Below, piece after piece: positions 55,325 to 64,000 of a stretch of DNA of 64,000 bases. The translations under genes were made by a program, and so were the position numbers. Every line of letters begins with the position of its first letter. Position 1 is the first letter of the stretch. Under the pieces are notes generated by a model. It ran no database searches and was not told the origin of the DNA. It worked only from the letters and a program-made list of their open reading frames with translations. Origin of the DNA: Alnus glutinosa (lineage: Eukaryota; Streptophyta; Magnoliopsida; Fagales; Betulaceae); contig NC_084896.1 of NCBI RefSeq assembly GCF_958979055.1, positions 5,646,501 through 5,710,500 on the forward strand, given 5' to 3'.

Positions 55325-58278
55325 TATTCTGTAATACCCCGTATTTTAAATATGAATATAAATATTTATTTATTAAAGAGTTTTTATAGTTTTAGTCCAA
55401 TAAAAATTTAAACGGACCTTAAACTTTGGAATAACGAAAATAGGGTCAAACAAACTCTGTTTTGGTCGATTCAAAAGTCAAAACGCTCATCTCAAAGTCC
55501 TCTAACTACCCTCAAAATTTCATAATTTTTAGACTTCGTTAAGGGTATGAAAACACCCACGCAAACAACTACCATCTGTTTTGGATGAAAATTGATATAT
55601 TAGTGGGCCCATTTCTATTCCTTAAGAGCCCAGCCCAGTCCACACGTGAAGCTCAGCCCAGCCCACATCAATTTAGTCCTCTCTCACGTTTCAGCATATG
55701 GTTTCCCTTCAATTGATTTTTTTTTTACAAATATCTTATCTTCTTGAAGCTCAAACGTGTTGCCCAAGCTGTGTTTAACCAAACTTGCTGCTCAAGGGTG
55801 ATTCTCGGCCATAGATCTAAACGTGCTGCCCAAGTATAAATTCCACCCTTTGATTCTTCTTGCTGCCCACGCTGATCCACTCCCAACCCTTGATCAATTC
55901 TACCCAAAATAATCCAAGCCATCCGTTTGTGCATAAAAGTAGAGCAGCCCATTAACGGACAGCACTCCTTCTTTTCCCTCTGCATTCTCTTCTCTTCTCT
56001 TCTTCCTCATTTTTTCTCTTTTCTGCAAGCTCTCCCTCTGTCGCTGAAATAAAAGAAAAAGAAAGAGAGAGCAGCCCTCCTCTTCTTCGCTTCTTTAGTT
56101 TTCTTCTCTTCTTTAGACTCTCTTTCTTTATTTCAGTCCAACAGAAAATAAAAGATTCCTCTTCCCTTCTTGTTCGGACAGCAGCCTCTAAAAGCAAAAG
56201 CAATAGCTCCTTCCTCTAATCTCTCACGGCACACACAGAAAAGAAGAGAGGAAGATATCTCTAGGATTTTCTTCTTCTTGTAAGCTCTCTCTTGCTTCTT
56301 TGTCTTCTTCTCTATGTGTTTATGTATGGAACCGGCTGTGTGAGTAAAGAAAAGAAAGTAAAAAGACAAGATTGGAAAAGGATAGAAGGGAGGAGAATTC
56401 TCTGGAAGTTCTCCCCTTCCTCTTTCGGTCAACAAGGTCAAAAAGTGATAAAAAGAAACAAGAGCAAAGAAAACAAAAAAAAAGGAAAAGAAGACACTAA
56501 AGAAAAGAGAGAGATATATAATAAAACAAAAAGAAACATGGAGAGAAAGGAATGACTCTCTCGGTCAACATATAATAAAAAAAAAAAAAAAAAAAAAGAA
56601 AAAAAAAGAAGCCTTTTCTACCTTTTACAAAATATACTTTTTGGCAAGTTTATTATTTAGCTTTGTTTATCTATTTCATGATTTTAAAAGTTATTAGTAT
56701 TTTAAATGTTTATGGTTTTCTGAGTTTAAAAGTACTCTATTGTTTTTGTGTTTTATGTTGTTTTTAAATAGAGAATTTTAAGTGACGTATTTAAATAATA
56801 AATCACGCTGTTGTGATGTCCGAGTAAAAAATAAATATTTTTACAAAAGCGCTATTACGTCGCCCTAATATTTTAAAGTATTTTAGATGTTATTGATACT
56901 AATGCCGTTATTCTGTCCGAATTTTATAAGAATAAAATAAAGTTATTAATTTATTAGTTTGTTTTGATACATAAAACTCATTATTTATATTTGGAAAGCT
57001 ATTATGTTTATCTGTTATAAAAATAATATATGTGTGTTTAATTAATCGATGAAAGAAAATTAATAATAAGGAGAGGATACCTTAGTTTAAGTGTTAGGTT
57101 TCAAATCTCAGAATATTTTTCTAAACTTATTTTTTTGCAACTTATTTAGGTAGAAGGTAACTAAAATATTGCTATGAAGATATCAGGTAAGGGAAACACT
57201 ATCTCAAAACCCCGGCAAAGTTTTAATAAAACACTTTCAAAAGAAAAAGTCGGGAATTTTCTAAACTCTTTCAACTCTTTTAATATTACTTGTCTTTTTA
57301 TATTACCATTATAAATATGCTATTGTTATATGATGTGATTGAAATCTCATGTGATCATACTTGGTTTATATTTGATACATGTACACCATATGAGTAAAGA
57401 TGATGATATCATAGTATGTGTTACATGTGCACCATATGAGCAAAGGTTGATGATATCATAGTATATGTGTTATATGTGCACCATATGAGCAAAGGTTAAT
57501 GATTTCATAGTACATGTTTTATATGCACACAGTTTTACCCCCGTGGTACCATGTCATAGACGATCCGGATCATATATGTGTTACGTGTTATGTGCTATGT
57601 GTTATGTGGGTAGCATGGCAACCACACGGAAGGACTAAAGTGTGGGCTACCGGCCGGGGAGGCCTTCACCTAGGGAAGTTTCCAACCCGGTACGGCTCTC
57701 CCCTATGACAACAGGATGGACTCATAGTCATCTTTCGAGACGAGCCAAACGTGCGCCGCTCATGGTTAATTAGCGGATATTAGACCAAGGGTGGTTAAAA
57801 CTTACACGTAGCATAAATAATTCATGCACCATTTTACATTTGATATAATTGTATGTCAATTAACTGTTTCTTTACTTGCTAAATTATTTGAATTCTATTT
57901 AGAATTCCTGAAAAGAAAATTACACTATTATTGTTGTGTTTTCCTTACTGAGTTGTCGAACTCACCCCCTTCTTTCCCCAAATCTTTTCAGATGACACTG
58001 TAAACCGGAGTCTTTTCGTTATGGATGGCATAGACCCCACCCCTAAGAGCAATAGATCAATAAAGACCGGCCTAACTTTTGTATTGTGCATATTTATTTT
58101 GAATTTCTGAAAATATGATGTAATAATTAAAGAACTACTATATATGTATATATTCATATAATGAAATATAACCATGCGCTATTCCTGGGAAATTGTGTAC
58201 ATGTTTTAAATTACGGAGATGTTCTATAGCTCAAGTTCGCGTTCCCCTTATATCCCAAAACGGGGGCGTGACATATTC
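55325..58278. mobile_element. Long gypsy-type solo LTR, 2.94 kb, inside the CACTA element
   Basis: The LTR spans 55330-58273. It begins TGTAATACCCCGTATTTT and ends CCCAAAACGGGGGCGTGACA, with perfect TATTC duplications at 55325-55329 and 58274-58278. The termini are loose inverted complements, like the TGTCACGCCCC/TGTAATACCCC ends of many plant gypsy LTRs. The inner part has features common in such LTRs: 'tactgagttgtcgaactcac' (about 57947), 'ggctaccggccggggagg', and a pyrimidine-rich, AAG-rich section at 55970-56560. No internal coding domain or second LTR is present. LTRs this long suggest the Tekay/Del chromovirus group, but this is only an inference. Confidence 0.8.
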
Positions 58279-58364
58279 TGATTTGGGATTATTTTGAATT
58301 TTTGATTGGATGTATATGGTGTATTGGAAAGGGATTTTGATATTATTTTTTTAATTTCTTTTTA

Positions 58365-58905
58365 TTTAGAGTCGTTTTAAAGTCCCTAAAACGACTCTAA
58401 AAAAATATTTTTTTTTTAAATAAATTTTTTATTCAGAGCCGTTTTAGGGGTCCTTAAAATGGCTCTAAAAAATATTTTTTTATAAAATTTTTTATTTAGA
58501 GTCGTTTTAGAGCCCCTAAAACGACTCTAAAAAATATTTTTTTTGATAAATTTTTTATTTATAGTCGTTTTAGGGTCCCTAAAACGGCTCTAAAGTAATT
58601 AATGATTTTTTTTTTAAAAAAAATTAGAGCCGTTTTAGGTTTATTAAAACGGCTCCAATTGTTTAGAGTCGTTTTGATCTAAAACGGCTCAAACCGGTTT
58701 GAGCCGTTTTTTCAAAACGACTCTAACTTATTTGAGCCGTTTTAAAAAGCGGCTCAAATTAGAGCCGTTTTAGTCCAAAACGGCTTAAACTAAGATTTTA
58801 ATACGCTATATGTTGAGCCATTTTGAAAACGGCTAAAAAAAAAGGCACAAAATATTGTGAGCCGTTTTAAGGCCTTAAAACGGCTCCCAAAAAAAAGGCT
58901 CAAAA
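58365..58905. repeat. CACTA right subterminal repeats
   Basis: About ten palindromic units such as 'gagtcgttttagagcccc' followed by 'taaaacgactc', with GAGCCGTTTT as the commonest core. They mirror those at the left end and can form strong hairpins. Confidence 0.8.
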
Positions 58906-61099
58906 ACCCATTTTTTTTGTAGTGACATCCCTGCTCTACTTCAAAGAGGTCATTACCAGCATAACAGGAAAGCCAGTTTGTTGCCTCTTCCCCAATCGCC
59001 TTAAGCTTGTCAACAATTCTAGGGCACAACTTGCCCTTCAAAGTTTTAATACCATCTCTTTTTACTTGGTACCTTCTTTGAAGTTGCTTCATAATCATCC
59101 CCAACATTGTCAAAATCGGCTTGTCACGAGCATTGAGGATATATAAGTTGAAACACTCAGAGATATTGTTGACAAGAAGGTCACACTTTGGATAGTCACT
59201 GAACCATGATCTTGACCATCTACTGGGGTCAATCTTCTCTAGATACTCGAAGGCCGCAAGATTCAACTTCTCTTCCGTGTGATGTCTGAACTCAATATCA
59301 GTGTAAGACGATGCTGCAGCCCACAATAATTCCTTCAGTGCCACCCCCCTAAATCCTTTATCCCGAAAATTGGCATATAGATGCCTTACACATATCCGGT
59401 GGTCTGCCGTAGGTATAACAGCATCAAAGCTTGGAATAAGACCCTACATCATTCCAATGTAAAATTATGTAAGTAATAAAATGTAAAATTATGTAAAATT
59501 ATTTATAATTCTAAAAAAAAATAAAGTTATGTAAGTAATAAAGCTAACCTTCTGCCGATCAGAAATGAAAGTAGGCCTAACGTGCCTCGCATGGGACCTA
59601 AAGTCTGAAACTAGGCACTCCAAGAACCAAGTCCAGCTCTCTTTTATCTTAGCTTCCACAACGGCAATTGCAATAGGGTACATGTTGTTGTTGGCATATC
59701 TGTCAACTGTAGCTAGTAGTGTTCCCTTGTAGGGACCCTTCAGAAAGCATTCATCCAGGCCAATGACAGGCCTACAACCCTCCAGGAACCCTTGCTTCAT
59801 GGCTGCAAGGGATATATAAAGTCTTTGGAACATAGGTTCTGAGTTAGGGGTAGGTCTCTCAACTTTCATTATAACACAGCTGCCCTTGTTTGTTTGCCTC
59901 AAAGTTTCACAGTAATCCCACAACCTGCCGTACTGTTCACCTAGATTACCAAAAATCTGCTTTCCTGCCCTTCTTCAACCCCTATACATTTGGCTCCTGG
60001 TCACTTCTACGTTCCATCTTCTCTTCACTTCATCTTGTATCACCTCAAGTGGCATGTCTGGTTAAATCTTAAAATTGTCAAACAACTTATCTGATATCTA
60101 CCTAGAATTCACAATTGAGCTCTTGTATACACGAGTACAAGAGTGTTTAGGTCTTAAGGACCTTACTTCAAAAGACTGCTCATCACTCATCTGTCTACCA
60201 TAGACTCTGTAGTCACAAGAGGGATCTCTACAAACTGCAACACATCTGACTCTTTCATTTTTTACGAATTGAATGTCTTTGCCTCTTTGTACATTGTACT
60301 GCTTAACAGCTGTAAACTAGAAAATTTCATCTTCAGCTTTAGGCTTGGATTGACAAGGTCCATCGCATGGAACTCCGAACCAAGATTAGATGAAATCTCA
60401 CCAGAATCATCATCACTAATAGGTGGTGACAATAGGATGTCACTTCTACCCATTTCAGAATCATTGTCAACCACCTCAACATCTTTAAATGATTGCATGT
60501 CGTGGTCAAATGTAGATGGCCCACTTCTACCTTGAGATGTAGATGGCCCACTCCTACCCTCAACTCCAGCACCCTCAAACCCATCCCCATCCCCATCCCC
60601 ATCCCTATCCTCATTCCCATTCCCATTCTCCCTATCACCCTCCACACACTCATAAGTTGAGGGGCTAGCCCTATTCACATCATAATTAACTTCAAAAACA
60701 TCTTTATCATCGCTAATTTTATCATCCCACCATGGATCATTAAGAGCAACCCTACCTCAAACATCTTCCTCTTCATCATCTTCCCCACCTTCCCCATCCC
60801 CATCATCTTGGAAAGAAACAATATACAGTTCAACAACATTGTTCTCCACTTTTACCGACGACATATAATGCACATCATAATCCGAGGACACTAGATGCAA
60901 ACCCACAACTAGATCTTTATTGGAGTCTCTAAAATAAACTAAGTCACCCGGATTGTACCCATATTGTTCCACAATAGACTCAAGCATAGAAAAAGTAAAA
61001 CTATCCGAATCAATATTTTCGGGATGAATAACCATTTCACCCCCCGCCCCCCCTCGAATAGATGACTCCATATGCTCTGTCGAACCTACTCTCATAATT

Positions 61100-62624
61100 T
61101 ATCTCAAACACCAATTTCATCCTACACATGCAAAAATATCACATTATCAATTGGACTAGGGGACCACTAGTATACAATTTTAATTTTACATTACATTACA
61201 TTTACAACATAATTCATTAAACGAAAAATAAGCTATGAACCCACTGCCCTCAATATGCCCCCAGGGAATTAATATGTTATGCACCAAGAGAGAACATGGG
61301 ACCACTATATTATGCAACCAACTATAAATGGTAAAATATTGAGGGTGCCTTAGTGTGAGGGGTTTTTATCTTCAAAGCATATGCTTTGGATGCTTGGACT
61401 ACATCATTGGTTAGTTTTAGAATGCTTTGAATGTTTTGAGTTATTTCTTCCTTGGTTAGTTTATGATTGGACTGACTTTAACCTACTAGAATGTTTTATA
61501 AATTATGCATCCTTTTTTTTTTTTTGGCTTGTGTGTGCTGTGATTTATTTATTTGCGAAAAGGTGAAGGACTTATTTGATAAAATTTTTATTGAAGTGGG
61601 GGAAAATGACTAAGTTGTCTATGTATCTTCGTGCATATAGGTATGTCTGCCATGTACATATGGCATCCTATACAAAAGTAATTCTATTCTGTAGAAGGTT
61701 CGGGTAGGCTTGTATCCTTAACATGGCTGTCATCTTTAGATGGCCTTTGAATTGATTTTACTTTGACTCGAATCTATTAGGAACAGCCATGTGGTTATGT
61801 ACCCTAAGCATTTTTTACCACTAGCTCTTGGGATAAATTTTAGAAGAATCTAATTTTGTTTCTTCTTCTGTGGCTTTGGGTATGTTACATAATGTGGTTG
61901 AAATGTAAAATTATTTTTCTCATTCTGATGTGTTCATGATACACTTTCTATGCTTTGGGTATTTTAAGTGTCTGCGAAGCATACATAAAGTCCACTGTAT
62001 TTTCTATTTGAGCTATGTCATTAAAGCACAATTAAAATAAGCAAACAAATAAATAAACCCTCAACTCAAATCAGTGTCAACCGAAACCCCCAAATTCCCG
62101 AAATCCCAAATTCTCCACAGTTGTAATGCTTTTATCCCAAATCCCCAACAACCCCAAAACCCTAGAAATTAGGAAACAAATCATCAATCACAATTAAAAT
62201 ATGCAAACAAAATAAACAAACCCTCAACTCAAATCAGTGTCAACCGAAACCCCCAAATTCCCGACAGTTGTAATGCTTTTATCCCAAATCCCCAACAACC
62301 CCAAAACCCTAGAAATTAGTAAACAAGTCCCAAACAACCGAAACCCCCCAAAACCCGACAGTTACTGTGCACACACCCACTGTTCAAAACCCAAATGCTG
62401 ACAAACCCTAAACTATATAGAAAGCACAAAAAAGGAATGAAAAAGACACTCACCTGCTTTTTCGGTTTGGTTGAGAGAATATCGGTGTCGAGTGGGGACC
62501 AAAATTGGGAAATCGATGTCGCCTTCTTCGTCGCCTTCTTCCTTTTGAGTGCAAAGTGAAGTCAAGTGGGGAACAAAGTTTGAAAGTGAGGTTTTGGAGG
62601 GGCACGCGACAGTGATATGTGGGT
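61100..62624. repeat. MULE right interior: transposase leader and 162-bp tandem repeat
   Basis: This stretch lies between the transposase start and the right inverted repeat and holds its putative leader. Two direct copies beginning near 62029 and 62191 share 'caattaaaata.gcaaacaaa', 'ccctcaactcaaatcagtgt' and 'cccaacaaccccaaaaccct'. No coding exon is clear between 61100 and 62620. Confidence 0.55.
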
Positions 62625-62840
62625 TAGATGATGTCGAGGGTAATTTGGGGATGTAAACCATGTTAAATGTGACCGTGCGCTGCACGTGACACTATTTCCG
62701 TCTAAAATGACGGGCATGTGGACAGAAGGTCCACGATAGCACACGGATACAACTTCAGGAGGGTCATCTACCAAAAAGTAAACATTGGGCGTCAAATTGC
62801 CAATGGGTGGATACATCAGGGGGTAAAGTGTACTTTCCCC
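62625..62840. repeat. MULE right terminal inverted repeat
   Basis: Inverted partner of 49477-49694, differing by scattered single-base changes and one or two 1-base gaps. The outermost 17 bases are identical in both arms. Confidence 0.9.
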
Positions 62841-63009
62841 AAAATAAATGAATTAAAAGAGAAAAAAAGGAAAGAAAAAGAAGCAAATGAACAAAAACAA
62901 ACCGAAATCACAACTCACCATCCAAAGAAAATCCAAAGAATACAAAGTTAATATGCTTAGTACTCAAGAACAACCATCATAATATATTTAACAAGAACAA
63001 GCTCATCGC

Positions 63010-63699
63010 TTATGCTCCGTTTGTTTCGGCGTAAAACGATTTCTGGAAAATGATTTCGACATTTTACAGTGTTTGGTAGGGGCGAAAATAATGGTCAACG
63101 AAAATCATTTTCGGTTTAACCGTAAAACCTTCTTTAATTTTTGGAAAAACCGTAAATCGTTTTCCGAAATTAAACTCTCAGTCCTTGTACGCACGTTTGA
63201 TATCCGATTACCGGAAACCGGCAATGGTCGGTCGTCGGAATCCAGGCGGCACCGGAATCCGGCAACATCCGGACACCGGAATATTGCTGGCGCCGGAATC
63301 TGGCGACATCCAGTCACCGTCGCCGGATGCCGGCGGACCAGATTCTAGCCGAATCTAGCCAGAAGCTGGCCGGATTTGGCCAAAATGGCCGGAATCTGGC
63401 TGGATCTAACCAGATCCTGCCATTGATTTGGCTAGATTTGGATGGATCCGGCCGGATTTGGTCAAAATGGCCGGGATCCAGCCGGATTTGATTGGATCAG
63501 GAGGAGTCCGACTGGAATCCGGCAACGGCGACTGGATGTTGCCGATTCCTGTGATAGTTGCATTTTCTCCTTTTGTAATTTTTTCGTGCGAACCAAACGC
63601 CGAAAAATATTTTTGAAAAAATTATTTTTTTTTTGAAATGATTTCGTTGAAAATATTTTACGATGGAAACCATTTTACGTTGAAACAAACGGAGCATTA
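63010..63699. mobile_element. Harbinger-like MITE, 684 bp, with TTA target duplication
   Basis: The element spans 63013-63696. The left end 'tgctccgtttgtttcggcgt' matches the inverted right end 'acgttgaaacaaacggagca'. TTA duplications flank it (63010-63012 and 63697-63699), typical of the PIF/Harbinger superfamily. The inverted arms extend inward ('aaaacgattt', 'ttccgaaa'). The core at about 63210-63540 is GC-rich and made of repeated 'ggccggatttggccaaaatg' blocks. It codes for no transposase. Confidence 0.8.
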
Positions 63700-63804
63700 A
63701 TGTAAAATAACATAGAGATACAAAATAATAACAAAAATAAAATATTTCTTCAAATAAAGCCAAAGGCTTGATTTTTATTAAGTGCAAATTCTCCAATATT
63801 TATA

Positions 63805-63900
63805 AGTTACACTCGTAATCTGAGGACCATGCCTCATGAAGTGAAGGTCACTAGTTCAAATCCCCCTTTCCCCCTCTTATGTGAACATGTAAAAAAAAAA
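63805..63900 (+). mobile_element. Possible SINE relic
   Basis: Contains 'ctagttcaaatccccc', a box B-like sequence, then a pyrimidine-rich stretch, 'gtgaacatgt' and poly(A). The same order ('agttcaaat', pyrimidines, 'gaacatgtgt', poly(A)) occurs in the SINE at 24606-24741, so both may belong to one family. Box A is poor and no target duplication is certain. Confidence 0.45.
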
Positions 63901-64000
63901 AATCTTTTGCAAGTAATATAACACTCACGCCAAAAAAAGAAGAAGAATATTTAGAAGAAAATGCTATCTATTATTTTTTTTAAAAGTATTGTTCAATGCC

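Larger units (their letters stand above)
53433..58927. mobile_element. Non-autonomous CACTA element inserted in the transposase exon
   Basis: The element spans 53436-58924 (5489 bp, of which 2949 bp is a later LTR with its duplication). It starts CACTAAAAAAAAAAGGGC and ends with the inverted form ending TTTTTTTTGTAGTG; the ends match over about 28 bp. The 3-bp flanks ACG (53433-53435) and ACA (58925-58927) match at two positions, as expected of a mutated CACTA duplication. Both subterminal regions carry many 'gagccgtttta' motifs. The interior has a tandem array (53680-54205), a fragment of the 5160-type element (54208-54310) and a pyrimidine-rich stretch, but no TnpA/TnpD-like coding region, so it depended on a partner element. 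Confidence 0.88.
51987..61095 (-). pseudogene. MULE transposase (MuDR type), decayed and interrupted
   Basis: Reading on the minus strand: 61095 to about 60700 is a PB1-like N-terminal region ('ILESIVEQYGYNPGDLVYFR'-type wording) with an acidic tail. About 60360-60100 is the MuDR DNA-binding domain ('VKNERVRCVAVCRDPSCDYR'). From about 59960 comes the MULE transposase domain with first Asp in 'VIGLDECFLKGPYKG' and second in 'TFISDRQKG', across a 105-nt intron (59548-59444). The domain continues to about 58928. After the CACTA insert the SWIM finger follows ('CGCRKWEMTRIPCAHA'), then a zinc knuckle ('GYCKMLGHNSRTC') and a basic C terminus ending at 51987. In-frame stops lie at 60757, 60098, 60062, 59975, 53232, 53082, 53028 and 52167, and there is a frameshift near 60280. 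It cannot make a functional transposase. Confidence 0.85.
49468..62849. mobile_element. Complete Mutator-like element (MULE), 13.4 kb, with 9-bp TSD
   Basis: The element spans 49477-62840. Its left end 'ggggaaagtacactttaccc' is matched by the inverted right end, and the inverted repeats continue for about 215 bp (49477 to about 49694, and about 62625-62840) at roughly 93% identity. Perfect 9-bp duplications AAAATAAAT flank it (49468-49476 and 62841-62849), the diagnostic Mutator length. It contains a GRF zinc-finger gene (plus, 49807-51020) and a decayed MuDR-type transposase (minus, 61095-51987), converging tail to tail as mudrB and mudrA do in maize MuDR. Two later insertions lie inside: a copia-type solo LTR (51490-51895) and a CACTA element (53436-58924). 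Without these the MULE was about 7.5 kb. Confidence 0.93.

Noticed and set aside
60339..60653. 104-aa minus-strand frame with Met-Gly repeats
   Set aside because: It overlaps the acidic N-terminal part of the transposase in another frame, over a 'ccatccc' repeat.
49477..62840. Reading the GRF gene as a host gene flanked by chance repeats
   Set aside because: The inverted arms, perfect 9-bp duplication and convergent transposase place it inside one transposon; a capture from the host remains possible but not a chance flank.

Overview
The window is nuclear DNA of a flowering plant, most likely a woody eudicot. It is AT-rich, its genes are split by GT/AG introns, it carries many microsatellites and small transposons, and its proteins belong to plant families such as SAUR, expansin-like A, U-box/ARM ligase, B2 cyclin and organellar AlaRS. 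The species cannot be named from the sequence alone.

Six host genes can be assembled exon by exon with every splice phase closing. In order they are: an expansin-like A gene (minus, 8684-10600, 262 aa); an organellar alanyl-tRNA synthetase of the EMB86 type (minus, 16348-24093, 13 coding exons, 1000 aa); an intronless SAUR gene (plus, 25436-25855); a small EF-hand protein of the sorcin/PDCD6 type (minus, 29144-32391, 10 coding exons, 169 aa); a B2-type mitotic cyclin (minus, 34051-36434, 10 coding exons, 395 aa) with a consensus G2/M MSA element upstream; and a PUB15-like U-box E3 ligase (plus, 41666-46725, 4 coding exons, 640 aa). They have unrelated roles (cell wall, organelle translation, auxin response, calcium signalling, cell cycle, ubiquitination) and do not form a cluster.

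The spaces between genes are packed with mobile DNA. At 1-8.6 kb lie several terminal-inverted-repeat elements. At 13-15.5 kb there are a LINE relic and an LTR-like relic. A SINE with target duplications lies at 24.6 kb, a LINE fragment and diverged tandem repeats at 26.3-27.8 kb, and a LINE tail with target duplications at 33.0 kb. A solo LTR with a perfect 5-bp duplication follows the U-box gene at 47.0 kb, and a Harbinger-like MITE with a TTA duplication lies at 63.0 kb.

The most striking region is 49477-62840, a complete 13.4-kb Mutator-like element (MULE). It has terminal inverted repeats of about 215 bp and a perfect 9-bp target duplication. It holds two convergent genes. One is a decayed MuDR-type transposase (PB1-like, MuDR, DDE, SWIM and zinc-knuckle regions) with premature stops and a frameshift. 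The other is an apparently intact 200-aa gene with a GRF-type zinc finger, a coiled coil and a C-terminal membrane segment, sitting where maize MuDR carries mudrB. Later insertions are layered inside the MULE: a 406-bp copia-type solo LTR between the two genes, and a 5.5-kb CACTA element that interrupts a transposase exon and itself contains a 2.94-kb gypsy-type solo LTR. All these insertions show target duplications; the CACTA one is 3 bp with one mismatch.
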